DNA of 64,000 nt from an uncultured Pelagibacteraceae bacterium (GCA_902570545.1 CACFYO010000001.1:1-64000), one strand, 5' to 3'. Counted from the first letter of the stretch, positions 53,356-62,924 are shown. The notes: a model not told the origin generated them from the sequence alone. Numbers and translations are program-made.

Positions 53356-54472
53356 TGATATTAGAATAAGTTGTATTTAAATAATTTTTAATAGTGCCTA
53401 AAAAATCTGGTACGTCTAATAGAAATGAATCGTGGCCTTTGTCAGTTTTAATTTCTACAAAACCAACATCAGCACCAATTGCATTAAGTGCTATTACAAT
53501 ATCTTTATTCTCAGATGTTGGATATAACCAATCAGAAGTAAAGGAAATGATGAAAAATTTTGTTTTGGTATCTTTAAATGCTTTGGAAAGGTTTCCTCCA
53601 TATTGTTTAGTTAAATCAAAATAATCCATCGCTCTAGTGATATACAAATAACTATTTGCATCGAATCTATCTACAAACACAGAACCTTGATATCTTAAAT
53701 AACTCTCAATTTGAAAGTCAGCATCAAATCCAAATTTTAAATCAGATCTTTCTTGAAGATTCCTTCCAAACTTTTCTTGTAAACCTTGTTTTGATAAATA
53801 CGTGATATGAGCAGCCATCCTAGCAACAGCCAAACCTTTATCTGGATTTGTTGATTTTTCATCATACAATCCTTCTTTCCAATTGCTATCAGACATTATT
53901 GCTTGTCTTCCAAGTTCATTAAAAGCAATATTTTGAGCTGAATGACTAGCCGTACAAGCAATTGGTAAAGCTACTTTAGCCTTATTAGGAAAGTTTGATA
54001 CGAATTGTAAAACTTGCATTCCACCCATAGAGCCGCCAGCAACTGCAAATAATTTTTCTATTTTTAAGTAATCTAATAGATTGTATTGAGCGTTAACCAT
54101 ATCGTTAATTGTAATGACAGGAAAATTTGTACCTATAGGTTTATTGGTCAAAGGATCAATAGTTCCTGGTCCGTAGGATCCCATACATCCACCAATAACA
54201 TTTGCACAGATAACAAAAAATTTATCAGTATCGAATGACTTACCTGGACCAACTGCATAGTTCCACCAACCCTCTTTTTTTGTAATTGGATTGATGCCTG
54301 AAGCATACTGGTCACCAGTTAGCGCATGAAAAATTAATATAGCATTATCTTTTTTCTCATTAAGATTTCCGTAGGTCTCATAAGCTAATGGAAAGCTCGA
54401 TATTTCTTTGCCACAATCAAGCTTAAGAGTTTTCTCAATAATTATATTTTTCGTTTTATTTAAATTGCTCAT
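53339..54472 (-). CDS. metX: Homoserine O-acyltransferase (MetX)
   Basis: Acylates homoserine for direct sulfhydrylation or transsulfuration in methionine synthesis. Alpha/beta hydrolase fold, 377 residues: nucleophile Ser148 in [11 protein letters not shown], Asp314 in FTSDWLYP and His347 in [22 protein letters not shown] near 91-102. The acetyl versus succinyl preference cannot be settled here. It is preceded by a SAM-II riboswitch and a good promoter, so methionine supply feeds back on it. Confidence 0.94.
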   Translation of the reverse strand: MSNLNKTKNIIIEKTLKLDCGKEISSFPLAYETYGNLNEKKDNAILIFHALTGDQYASGINPITKKEGWWNYAVGPGKSFDTDKFFVICANVIGGCMGSYGPGTIDPLTNKPIGTNFPVITINDMVNAQYNLLDYLKIEKLFAVAGGSMGGMQVLQFVSNFPNKAKVALPIACTASHSAQNIAFNELGRQAIMSDSNWKEGLYDEKSTNPDKGLAVARMAAHITYLSKQGLQEKFGRNLQERSDLKFGFDADFQIESYLRYQGSVFVDRFDANSYLYITRAMDYFDLTKQYGGNLSKAFKDTKTKFFIISFTSDWLYPTSENKDIVIALNAIGADVGFVEIKTDKGHDSFLLDVPDFLGTIKNYLNTTYSNINEKRI

Positions 54473-54507
54473 AAAAAATTTACTGAAATGAATTGTGAGA
54501 AAAAAAA

Positions 54508-54562
54508 CTTATTTAGCAGGTTTTTTAAAGCGCTCGCAATTCAGTTAAATCAGCGCAAAAAG
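54508..54562 (-). promoter_or_regulatory. SAM-II riboswitch in the metX leader
   Basis: The minus strand matches the SAM-II aptamer: GCGCTGATTTAACTGAATTG begins at 54556, then CGAGCGC closes stem P1 (GCGCT 54556-54552 with AGCGC 54534-54530). After an A/T-rich linker comes CCTGCTAAATAAG (54520-54508), the 3' pseudoknot strand with the conserved GCTAAA. SAM-II elements are known upstream of methionine genes in alphaproteobacteria and marine metagenomes. S-adenosylmethionine binding would repress metX(-metW). A run of eight U follows the aptamer (54507-54500). Confidence 0.9.
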
Positions 54563-54564
54563 CT

Positions 54565-54591
54565 TTTATAAGATAGCTTTTTAGATGTCAA
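54565..54591 (-). promoter_or_regulatory. Promoter of metX
   Basis: On the minus strand: TTGACA (54591-54586), 15 bp, TATAAA (54570-54565). Predicted transcription start is about 54558, immediately before riboswitch stem P1, which supports both calls. Confidence 0.6.
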
Positions 54592-54609
54592 TTTTTTTAG
54601 AATTATTGA

Positions 54610-54637
54610 TTGTATTATCTAATTATCTGACTATTTA
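54610..54637 (+). promoter_or_regulatory. Candidate promoter of hisC-tyrA
   Basis: TTGTAT (54610-54615), 16 bp, TATTTA (54632-54637), with a start near 54644 and the hisC ATG at 54656. The score is modest, but the divergent region must hold a promoter for this strand. Confidence 0.35.
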
Positions 54638-54655
54638 TTAATAAAACTAAGCATC

Positions 54656-55741
54656 ATGAATACTCCATTATTTAGAAAATTAAACCTAGAGGCCTACAAG
54701 CCTGGAAGATCCTTCTTAAATAAAAAAAAAAGTATTATAAAACTATCAGCTAATGAATCAGCCCTAGGCATGAGTAAAAATGCTAATAAAGCAATAATAA
54801 AATCCAAAAATAATATATCAAAGTATCCAGATGGAAAATTTAAGGAATTAAGATCCACAATTGCAAAAAAATATAATTGCAAGCAAAATCAGATTATCTG
54901 TGGATCTGGATCTGACGAAATTATTCAAATGCTATGTCAATTATTTTTAAACAAAGGAGATGAAGTAGTCGTGCCAGAGTACAGTTTTTTAATGTACAGA
55001 ATTTATGCAAAAATAGTAGGAGCAAAAGTTATATTTTCTAAAGAAAAAAATTTTAAAGTATCAAATGATGAAATAATAAAAAAAATAACTAAAAGAACTA
55101 AGATTGTATTTATAGCCAATCCAAATAATCCTACAGGTACATATATTTCTAAAAATCAACTATTAGATCTAAGGAAGCGATTAAATAAAAAAATTTTAAT
55201 GGTAGTCGATGATGCATATTTTGAATATATGTTAAATAAAGATTATAGATCAGGCCTGGAACTTTTTAAAAATCAAAACAATGTATTTATATTAAGAACT
55301 TTTTCAAAAATTTATGGTCTTGCATCTCTAAGAGTTGGATGGGGTTATGGAAGTAAAAAAATTGTAGATGCTTTATATAAAATTAAACCACCATTTAATG
55401 TAAATAAAATAGCACAGAAATGTGCAGTTGAATCTCTTAAAGATAAAAGTTTTATAAAAAAATCTGTAAAACATAATTTAGATTGGGCTAAAAAAATAAA
55501 AAAAATAATGAATTCTTATAGTATTCAAACAAATGAAATTGGACCAAATTTTTTTCTTTTAGATTTTAAACGTTGTAAATTAAATGCAAGCTTTGTTGAG
55601 AGAAATCTTGAAAAATCAGGAATTATTCTTAGAGAGATGAATTCGTATGGTATTAAAAATTGTTTAAGGCTCACAATTGGAAATGTGAAAGAAAATATAC
55701 TTTTAATTAAACACATAAAAAAAATTTTTAAAAATGTTTAA
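54656..55741 (+). CDS. hisC: Histidinol-phosphate / aromatic aminotransferase
   Basis: Class I/II PLP aminotransferase of the HisC family, 361 residues. PLP-Lys218 in LRTFSKIYGLASLRVGWG, ANPNNPTGTYI (154-164), DDAYFEY and LRLTIGN near the C-terminus. It overlaps tyrA by 8 bp, so besides histidine synthesis it may act on prephenate or 4-hydroxyphenylpyruvate/phenylpyruvate for tyrosine and phenylalanine; HisC2 beside a tyrosine dehydrogenase and metX is a common alphaproteobacterial arrangement. Confidence 0.9.
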   Translation: MNTPLFRKLNLEAYKPGRSFLNKKKSIIKLSANESALGMSKNANKAIIKSKNNISKYPDGKFKELRSTIAKKYNCKQNQIICGSGSDEIIQMLCQLFLNKGDEVVVPEYSFLMYRIYAKIVGAKVIFSKEKNFKVSNDEIIKKITKRTKIVFIANPNNPTGTYISKNQLLDLRKRLNKKILMVVDDAYFEYMLNKDYRSGLELFKNQNNVFILRTFSKIYGLASLRVGWGYGSKKIVDALYKIKPPFNVNKIAQKCAVESLKDKSFIKKSVKHNLDWAKKIKKIMNSYSIQTNEIGPNFFLLDFKRCKLNASFVERNLEKSGIILREMNSYGIKNCLRLTIGNVKENILLIKHIKKIFKNV

Positions 55742-56633
55742 AAATATATTAATCGTTGGTTGTGGATTAATTGGATCTTCAATTTTAAGAGCATCTATAA
55801 ATAAAAAAACTTCTAAAAACTTTTTTGTTTTCGAAAAATCAGAAAAAAATATTAGAGAAATCAAAAAAATAAATAAAAAAATAATTATTTTAAAGAAATT
55901 AGATAATAAAATTTCAGATATTGATCTTGTTATACTTGCTACTCCTATGAGTCAGTATAAAAGAGTTATCCCCTATTTAAATAAGTATTTAAGTAAAAAA
56001 TCTTTAATTACCGATGTAGGCTCTACAAAGGAAAATATTAAAAAATTAAAAAAGAAGAGCATTTCAAAGTCACTTGACTGGATTATGAGTCATCCGATAT
56101 CTGGATCAGAGGTAAGTGGACCAAAGCATGGAAGTAAAAGTCTATTTATTAATAAATGGTGTATAGTTTTTAGTGACAAAAACAAAGTTAAACAGAAAAA
56201 ATTGGTTAATTTTTGGAAAAAGATTGGTTCTAAAGTAATAATTATGGATGAGAAAGTTCACGATAAGATATTTTCAATTACAAGTCATTTACCTCACTTA
56301 ATAGCTTACAATTTAATCAAGACCGCCCAAGATTTTCAAAAAACTCAAAAAAAAGATATAATTAAATTTAGTGCAGGAGGGTTAAGAGATTTTTCAAGGA
56401 TAGCTGCATCAAACGAAATAATGTGGAGAGATATTTTTTTTAATAACAAAAAAAATGTTGTTAGTGCAATAAACTTATTTATCAAAAATTTAAAATCTTT
56501 TAAAAAAAATATTGAAAATTTGGATGACAATACATTGAGAAAAAAATTAGTTAATTCAAAAAAAGTAAGACAGCAAATATTGAATTTAAAACAAGATATA
56601 GCGAAGCCAGATTTTGGAAGAGATCAAAACTAA
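55734..56633 (+). CDS. tyrA: Prephenate/arogenate dehydrogenase
   Basis: NAD(P)-dependent oxidative decarboxylation for tyrosine synthesis. NVGCGLIGSS-type fold (IVGCGLIGSSILRA, 7-20), VILATPMSQY, TDVGSTKENI, SHPISGSEVSGPKHG (catalytic region) and ITSHLPHLIAYNL. 299 residues, no fused chorismate mutase. Prephenate versus arogenate use is unresolved. Its 3' end overlaps the convergent peptidase gene by 4 bp. Confidence 0.93.
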   Translation: MFKNILIVGCGLIGSSILRASINKKTSKNFFVFEKSEKNIREIKKINKKIIILKKLDNKISDIDLVILATPMSQYKRVIPYLNKYLSKKSLITDVGSTKENIKKLKKKSISKSLDWIMSHPISGSEVSGPKHGSKSLFINKWCIVFSDKNKVKQKKLVNFWKKIGSKVIIMDEKVHDKIFSITSHLPHLIAYNLIKTAQDFQKTQKKDIIKFSAGGLRDFSRIAASNEIMWRDIFFNNKKNVVSAINLFIKNLKSFKKNIENLDDNTLRKKLVNSKKVRQQILNLKQDIAKPDFGRDQN

Positions 56634-57385
56634 ATCGATATAATTTTAATCACTTTTAAATTTGTAGTTTTTTCAATTAATTTAATGGTTTTTATTATTG
56701 GCATTATTATTACTTTTTTTCTTGGACCATATGCATGAATTAATTCTTTTGTATTTAAACAAACTGCAACATGTCCTTTCCAAAAAATAATATCTCCTTT
56801 CTTAAAAACTTTTTTATTCCTAACACCTTTTTTGATTTTAACTTGATCTTTTGTATCTCTAGGAAAGAACTTATGGTTATATTTATAAAAAATTTGGAGT
56901 AATGCCGAACAATCAATACCATCAAAAGTTTTGCCACCCCATTTATATTTAATATTCAAAAAAAGTTTAAATATTTTACTAAAATTATAATTTCTTTTAC
57001 ATAATTTTTGTAATTCATTAAATTTAATCCATTTATTATTTTCAAACATTACAAAGTTATTTTTTTTATTTATAATCTGAATTTCAGATGAAAATGGAAG
57101 GTATTTGTTTGTCAAAAATTTAATATTGTTTGTTGGTTTATTATAAATCTTTGATTTTAATATACTGACTTTGTGAGTTTTGTTTAAAACTTTATTAAAT
57201 TTTTTGATTTTTATAAAACCTAAGTAATTGTCAAAATCAGTTCTGATCTTAAAAAAATCTTTCTTTTTTCCAATTATCCTAAATTTTTCACCGTAAATTA
57301 ATTGTGTACTTATATTTGATTTCTTTGAGGCCAGCTCATAAACATTTAAATAGGAATTCTTACAGAAGTATCTATTTTGCACCAA
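56630..57385 (-). CDS. NlpC/P60 family cell-wall peptidase
   Basis: Cysteine peptidase of 251 residues, expected to cut peptide bonds of peptidoglycan or muropeptides (gamma-D-Glu-diaminopimelate type). The C-terminal domain has catalytic Cys159 in FDGIDCSALLQIFY, His205 in KGHVAVCL and a polar His217 in ELIHAYGPRKK. The N-terminal half (about 5-120) looks like two SH3-like beta domains (LNVYELASKKSNISTQLIYG...). No signal peptide is present, so it may act in the cytosol on recycled peptides. It overlaps the AmpG-like permease gene by 14 bp, which supports a role in peptidoglycan recycling. Confidence 0.82.
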   Translation of the reverse strand: MVQNRYFCKNSYLNVYELASKKSNISTQLIYGEKFRIIGKKKDFFKIRTDFDNYLGFIKIKKFNKVLNKTHKVSILKSKIYNKPTNNIKFLTNKYLPFSSEIQIINKKNNFVMFENNKWIKFNELQKLCKRNYNFSKIFKLFLNIKYKWGGKTFDGIDCSALLQIFYKYNHKFFPRDTKDQVKIKKGVRNKKVFKKGDIIFWKGHVAVCLNTKELIHAYGPRKKVIIMPIIKTIKLIEKTTNLKVIKIISI

Positions 57386-58745
57386 TTTTAACTTTATTCC
57401 TTATAAACCAAAGACAAATTAGTGATGGTATCACCATTACAGTTGTTATTATAAAAAATGTACCCCAGTCTCCATTTAGCCAATCTACTAGTGCACCTGA
57501 TGAAGAGGCAAGGGTAGTTCTTCCAGCAGTTCCAATGGATGCTAATAATGCATATTGGGTTGCCGTGTAAGTCCTATCTACTAATAAAGAAATAAAAGCA
57601 ACAAATGCAACTGTTGCAAATGCAGCTGTTATATCATCAGCTACCACAGCTATTGCAAATAATAATTCTGATTTACCTGTCCAGGCCAATAATGCAAAAA
57701 GTAAATTAGTTACAGCCATCAAACCTCCAGCAAAAAACATAGTTTTGACTGTTCCAGCTCTCATCGCCATTACACCGCCTATTATAGTAAAAACTACGGT
57801 TGTTATCCATCCTAATCCTTTAGAATAAATTGCTATTTGTCCTTTTGAAAACCCAATTTCTTTATAAAAAACAATAGACATACGTCCTAAAAATGCTTCA
57901 CCTATTTTAAATAAAAACACAAATCCTAATATCCCAACTGCAATTGCAAAACCATTTTTCTTGAAAAAACTTATTATTGGTCCACCAATAGTTCCTGAAA
58001 TGTAAGCAATAAAATTTGTTAAAACATTATTTGATCCAAGCTTGTTTATAATTATTTGATCTGTTTCTTTTTGATTATTTTGTCTGTTATTATCAATTGG
58101 TTCATGAACAAACATCAAACAAATATTCATTAAAATAATTAAAACACCTAAAACCAAAAAGGTAGCTTGCCAATAATCTGCTACTCCCATATTTTGAAAA
58201 AATTCAGCAGTAAATAATGCTACAACGCCTCCTAGTTTATAACCAGTCCACCAACCAACTACTGCCATAGCTGCACCTGCTGCCATGGATTTCCCCTCTT
58301 TTGCATCAATTTGTTCAATTCTCAACGCATCAACTGTTATATCTTGGGTTGCAGAAGCTATTGCAATTATTAATCCAACACTAATCAAAAGTGCTAAATT
58401 TTGTGTAGGATTTATAAAACTCCAAACTATCAAGCTGAGTAAAATAATTATTTGCATTAAGACGATCCAACCTCGTCTATGTCCTAATTTTTTTGTCAAA
58501 AGTGGAATTTGTATTCTATCAATTATTGGAGCCCATAAATAATTAAAAGCATAAACTCCAAATATTAATCCTGCCCAACCAATTGTTGATCTACTTAATC
58601 CCTCTTCCTTGAGCCAAAGACTTAAACTACTTGCAATTAATACCCATGGAAACCCACTTATTGCCCCTAGAAGCAATATTCTTAACATCCTTATATCTTT
58701 ATAAACTAATATTGAGTCAACCCAGCTTTGTTTTGTTTCAGACAT
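57372..58745 (-). CDS. ampG: AmpG-like muropeptide permease (MFS)
   Basis: MFS permease of 457 residues from the ATG at 58745 (MSETKQSWVDSI), which shares one base with the trkH stop; an ATG 15 bp upstream is in frame but lies within trkH. Sequence features of AmpG: LLLGAISGFPWVLIASSLSLWL, YAFNYLWAPIIDRI, LGHRRGWIVLMQ and ATQDITVDALRIE. AmpG imports GlcNAc-anhydroMurNAc peptides from the periplasm. The following gene is an NlpC/P60 peptidase. Transport of another compound is possible, as the family is broad. Confidence 0.82.
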   Translation of the reverse strand: MSETKQSWVDSILVYKDIRMLRILLLGAISGFPWVLIASSLSLWLKEEGLSRSTIGWAGLIFGVYAFNYLWAPIIDRIQIPLLTKKLGHRRGWIVLMQIIILLSLIVWSFINPTQNLALLISVGLIIAIASATQDITVDALRIEQIDAKEGKSMAAGAAMAVVGWWTGYKLGGVVALFTAEFFQNMGVADYWQATFLVLGVLIILMNICLMFVHEPIDNNRQNNQKETDQIIINKLGSNNVLTNFIAYISGTIGGPIISFFKKNGFAIAVGILGFVFLFKIGEAFLGRMSIVFYKEIGFSKGQIAIYSKGLGWITTVVFTIIGGVMAMRAGTVKTMFFAGGLMAVTNLLFALLAWTGKSELLFAIAVVADDITAAFATVAFVAFISLLVDRTYTATQYALLASIGTAGRTTLASSSGALVDWLNGDWGTFFIITTVMVIPSLICLWFIRNKVKIGAK

Positions 58746-60193
58746 TAATATTTTCTCCAAAATGATGGAATAAACAATACTAATACAGCAAACAACTCTA
58801 ATCTACCTAAAATCATCGCTAAGCTTAAAATCCATTTTGAGAAATCAGATAAATTAGAAAAATTACCATTTGGACCAATAATATCACCTAAACCAGGTCC
58901 TACATTTGATATTGATGTTGCGGCTGCAGATATTGAAGTTGTTAAATCTAAACCACTTGTTGATAAAAGAGCAGTTATAATAAAAAAAATTACGATATAT
59001 AAAAATATGAAGGAAATAATTGATGCTAAAAACTTTTCATCAATATTATTATTTTCATATTTTATTTTAAATATACCTCTTGGATAAATTATTTTCTTAA
59101 GTTGAACAGAGATAAACTGAAATAAAATTTGCACCCTAAATATTTTAATCCCACAAGCTGTTGAGCCTGCACATCCACCGATAAACATAAGAATAAGAAA
59201 ATAAATTAATGGGAATTGACCCCAATCACTAAAGTTTTGAGTTACATAACCGGTTCCAGTTAAAATCGATATTACATTAAATGCAACTGACCTAATACTG
59301 GTATCAAATAAACTTTGATTTTTAGTAAGTAGATACAGATACATTAAAAGAATTGAAAAAAGAACAATTTTTATAAAGGTTTTAATTTGTGTATCGTTAA
59401 AAAATATTTTTTTGTCTCCATTTAAATATTTGATATAGGCAATAAATGGAATACTTCCTAAAATTATAAACACAATTGATGTAAATTCAATTAGTGAACT
59501 ATCAAAATAGCCAATAGATTCATTATAATTTGAGAAACCCCCTGTTGCAATTGTTGTCATTGAGTGAACAACACTGTCAAAAAAGTTCATACCAAATATT
59601 TTATAAAATAATGCACATATAAAAGTTAATCCGGAGTATACTAAGATTAATCTCAACGCTATCTCTTTTGATCTAGGTAAAATTTTTTCTGGAGTATCGC
59701 TCGTGGATATAATAAACAATTGCATTCCACCAATATTCATAAGTGGCATTAAAGTAATTGCCATTACAATGATACCAATTCCACCTAACCATTGAAGCAT
59801 TCCCCTCCAAAGTAAGATACTTTTAGGTGTTTCATTTAAATTGGTAATTATGGTTGATCCAGTTGTAGTAATACCTGACATGCTCTCAAAAAAAGCGTCT
59901 GTAGCACCTAAATTTATCTCAGAAAATATAAATGGAAGTGAACCAAAAATCGCAATACTCAACCATGATAAAGCTGTTAACAGAAAAGCCTGAGGTAAGC
60001 TAATTTTTTTATCATGATCTAAATTTGATAGCAAAAAGAGGATTCCAAATATAACAGTTACAATTCCAGAACTTATAAAACCAGAGTCAAATTCATCATA
60101 AAAAAACTGCGTTAAAATTGGCGCAATCATCGATAAACCTAAAATAATTTGTAAAATTCCTAGGGTAAAAAAAACTGTTTTATAATTGGACAT
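58745..60193 (-). CDS. trkH: Potassium uptake protein TrkH
   Basis: Potassium-translocating subunit, 482 residues with many membrane segments and four P-loop-like repeats: ESMSGITTTGSTII, HSMTTIATGGFSNYN, ILTGTGYVTQNFSDWG and ATSISNVGPGLGDIIG. GGCAGSTACGIKIFR is also typical. The regulatory NAD-binding subunit TrkA is not in the window. It is divergent from lysS with an 86-bp gap and is first of a three-gene unit with the AmpG-like permease and the peptidase. Confidence 0.95.
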   Translation of the reverse strand: MSNYKTVFFTLGILQIILGLSMIAPILTQFFYDEFDSGFISSGIVTVIFGILFLLSNLDHDKKISLPQAFLLTALSWLSIAIFGSLPFIFSEINLGATDAFFESMSGITTTGSTIITNLNETPKSILLWRGMLQWLGGIGIIVMAITLMPLMNIGGMQLFIISTSDTPEKILPRSKEIALRLILVYSGLTFICALFYKIFGMNFFDSVVHSMTTIATGGFSNYNESIGYFDSSLIEFTSIVFIILGSIPFIAYIKYLNGDKKIFFNDTQIKTFIKIVLFSILLMYLYLLTKNQSLFDTSIRSVAFNVISILTGTGYVTQNFSDWGQFPLIYFLILMFIGGCAGSTACGIKIFRVQILFQFISVQLKKIIYPRGIFKIKYENNNIDEKFLASIISFIFLYIVIFFIITALLSTSGLDLTTSISAAATSISNVGPGLGDIIGPNGNFSNLSDFSKWILSLAMILGRLELFAVLVLFIPSFWRKY

Positions 60194-60279
60194 TTTGATT
60201 GGACATTATTTTATGGTAAATAAATTTCAACTCTATAAGAATTATTAAAAACGTTATTTTATAGGCTGTTTAATTAAAA

Positions 60280-61848
60280 GTGATAGATAAAACTAACATT
60301 GATAAAACAAACGCTTGGCCCTTTGTTGAAGCTAAAAAGCTTCTTAGAGATAGAAAAAAAAATATTGAAAACAAAGGAAAAATTATTCTGCAAACAGGAT
60401 ATGGCCCCAGTGGTTTACCTCACATTGGTACTTTTGGTGAAGTAGCAAGAACCTCAATGATAGTTAATGCCTTAAATCATTTAACTGATCTCCCTAAAGA
60501 AATAATTACTTTTTCTGACGATATGGATGGACTAAGGAAAGTGCCCGAAAATATTCCTAATTCTGAAAAACTAACACAAAATCTTCATAAACCTTTAACT
60601 CAAGTTCCAGATCCTTTTGGAAAATTTAATAGTTTTGGGGAGCACAACAATGAAATGTTAAAAAACTTTCTAAATAAATTTAATTTTAAATATAATTTTA
60701 AAAGTTCAACTCTTTTATATAAATCTGGTTCTTTTAATGATCCATTAAAATTAATTTTAGAAAATTATGAAGGAATAATGAATATAGTTATTCCCACGCT
60801 TGGTAAAGAAAGACAAAAAACATATTCTCCATTTTTACCAATATGTCCAGATACAGGGGTTGTCTTAGAGATACCAGTCTTGGAACTAGATACCAAAAAT
60901 TCAAAAATAATTTTTGACAATAAAGGTAAAAAATTAGAACAAAGTATTTTAGATGGCAATTGCAAATTACAATGGAAAGTAGATTGGGCAATGAGATGGT
61001 ATGCTCTCGATGTAGATTTTGAAATGTATGGGAAAGATTTGATTGAGAGTGCAATTTTATCTACAAAAATCATAAAATTATTAGGTAAGTCAAATCCATC
61101 TGGCTTTGCATATGAGTTATTTTTAGACGAAAAGGGTGAAAAAATATCTAAATCAAAAGGAAATGGTATTACCATTGATCAATGGTTAGAGTATGCTTCA
61201 CCTGAAAGTCTCTCCTTGTATATGTACCAAAATCCAAAAAGAGCAAAAAAACTTTATAGAGAAGTAGTACCAAAGGCTGTCGATGAATATCTTGATTTTA
61301 TTGAAAAAGGTAAAACGCAAAATGAACTTCAAAAACTAATGAACCCTGTTTGGCATGTTCATAATTCAGAGATACCAGAGGAAAATTCAATTATGTCTTT
61401 CTCAATGCTATTAAATTTAGTTGAGACCAGCAATGCTGATAATAAAGAATTACTTTGGAAGTTTGTTAAGAAATATAAGAAAGATATTAATGAGGATATG
61501 CATCCAATTTTTGACAATTTAATATCTTATGCAATTAAATATTTTAATGACGCTATAAAATCTAAAAAGATCTATAAAAAACCAAATGAAAGTGAAAAAA
61601 TTGCTTTAGATGCTTTAGTAAACTCTTTAGATAATTGCGATGACGCAATGAAACCAGAGGACATTCAGACTACAATTTATACAGTCGGCAAAGAAAATGG
61701 ATATAAAGAAAATTTGCGTGATTGGTTTAAGTTAATATATGAGGTAGTTTTTGGGGTAGAAAATGGACCGCGATTTGGTTTTTTTATAAGCTTTTTTGGA
61801 GTTCAAGAAACCAAAGAATTAATAAAAAGTAAATTAGAAAATGTTTAA
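60280..61848 (+). CDS. lysS: Lysyl-tRNA synthetase, class I
   Basis: Charges tRNA-Lys. This is the class I (archaeal-type) enzyme: the HIGH motif appears as GPSGLPHIGTFGEVAR (about 41-56) and KMSKS as KISKSKGNG (about 287-295). Class II LysRS motifs are absent. The start is a GTG at 60280 (MIDKTNIDKTNAWPF); no ATG lies between it and the conserved core. 522 residues. It overlaps pyrD by 8 bp. Confidence 0.94.
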   Translation: MIDKTNIDKTNAWPFVEAKKLLRDRKKNIENKGKIILQTGYGPSGLPHIGTFGEVARTSMIVNALNHLTDLPKEIITFSDDMDGLRKVPENIPNSEKLTQNLHKPLTQVPDPFGKFNSFGEHNNEMLKNFLNKFNFKYNFKSSTLLYKSGSFNDPLKLILENYEGIMNIVIPTLGKERQKTYSPFLPICPDTGVVLEIPVLELDTKNSKIIFDNKGKKLEQSILDGNCKLQWKVDWAMRWYALDVDFEMYGKDLIESAILSTKIIKLLGKSNPSGFAYELFLDEKGEKISKSKGNGITIDQWLEYASPESLSLYMYQNPKRAKKLYREVVPKAVDEYLDFIEKGKTQNELQKLMNPVWHVHNSEIPEENSIMSFSMLLNLVETSNADNKELLWKFVKKYKKDINEDMHPIFDNLISYAIKYFNDAIKSKKIYKKPNESEKIALDALVNSLDNCDDAMKPEDIQTTIYTVGKENGYKENLRDWFKLIYEVVFGVENGPRFGFFISFFGVQETKELIKSKLENV

Positions 61849-62881
61849 TATTTTAAGACCATTAATTTTTAAATTTAGCCCTGAAGTAGCTCACTCTTTA
61901 GCAATAAAAGCACTAAAGTTAAATAATATTCCTTACACAAAACCTAAAGATAATCATATTTTAGAAACAACTTTTTGTGAAAAAAAATTATCTTCACCAA
62001 TTGGTGTTGCTGCTGGTTTTGATAAAAATGCTGAGGTATACAATCCACTGTTTAATCTTGGATTTGGTTTTGTTGAAGTAGGGACAATTACTCCAAAGCC
62101 TCAATTTGGTAACCCTAAACCAAGAGTTTTTAGACTTGAAGAGGATGAAGCTCTTATAAATAGATTAGGTTTTAACAACTCTGGGTCAGAACAAATTAGT
62201 CAAACAATTAAGGAAAATAATAAAAAGGGTTTTTTAGGAATAAATATTGGACCAAATAAAGACTCTACTAATAGAATCGATGATTATTTAATTTGTTTTC
62301 GTAAATTTTATAATTTAGCTGATTATATAACTATAAACATTTCCTCACCAAATACAGAAAATTTAAGAGACTTTCATAAACAGGATGAATTAAATTCATT
62401 GATTGACAAACTAAAAAATGAAAAAAAAGAATTGAATTCAAACATTCCATTAGCAATAAAAGTTTCACCTGATCTTAATGACGATCAAATTAATGAAGTA
62501 TCTAAGATCATTTTGGAACAAGAAATAGGAATTATTATTGTTTCCAATACTACTGACAAGAATAGAGAAAATTTAAAAAATATAAATAAATTAGAAAAGG
62601 GTGGACTGTCAGGCAAACCAATTAAAAAGATTTCAAACGAGGCAATTTCTAAATTTTATAAAATTCTAAACGATAAAACAAAAATAATAGGAGTGGGAGG
62701 TATTAGTAATGGACAAGATGCTTTTGAAAAAATTATTTCTGGCGCAACACTCGTTCAATTATATACTGGAATAGTTTATAGAGGTCCTCGTATAGCTTCA
62801 AAAATAAGTAAAGAATTAATTGATTTATTAAAAAATAAGGGTTTTAAAAATGTTTCAGAGGCTATTGGAACTAAAAATTAA
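61841..62881 (+). CDS. pyrD: Dihydroorotate dehydrogenase (quinone)
   Basis: Membrane-linked class 2 enzyme of pyrimidine synthesis, 346 residues, passing electrons to quinone. N-terminal membrane-association helix (MFNILRPLIFKFSPEVAHSLAIKAL), PIGVAAGFDKNAE, the catalytic Ser in NISSPNTENLRDF (about 165-177), SNTTDKNR, GGLSGKP and GVGGISNGQDAFEKI. It overlaps lysS by 8 bp. Confidence 0.96.
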   Translation: MFNILRPLIFKFSPEVAHSLAIKALKLNNIPYTKPKDNHILETTFCEKKLSSPIGVAAGFDKNAEVYNPLFNLGFGFVEVGTITPKPQFGNPKPRVFRLEEDEALINRLGFNNSGSEQISQTIKENNKKGFLGINIGPNKDSTNRIDDYLICFRKFYNLADYITINISSPNTENLRDFHKQDELNSLIDKLKNEKKELNSNIPLAIKVSPDLNDDQINEVSKIILEQEIGIIIVSNTTDKNRENLKNINKLEKGGLSGKPIKKISNEAISKFYKILNDKTKIIGVGGISNGQDAFEKIISGATLVQLYTGIVYRGPRIASKISKELIDLLKNKGFKNVSEAIGTKN

Positions 62882-62883
62882 TC

Positions 62884-62912
62884 TTGACGCGATAAGATTC
62901 AGATCCTATACA
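62884..62912 (+). promoter_or_regulatory. Promoter of rpmB
   Basis: TTGACG (62884-62889), exactly 17 bp, TATACA (62907-62912): one of the best promoter matches in the window. The predicted start near 62919 leaves only about 6 nt before the rpmB ATG, i.e. an almost leaderless mRNA with no Shine-Dalgarno. Confidence 0.6.
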
Positions 62913-62924
62913 GGCTCATAATTT

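Noticed and set aside
60765..61175. 136-codon minus-strand open frame opposite lysS
   Set aside because: Shadow of the class I LysRS gene; composition reflects the complementary strand.
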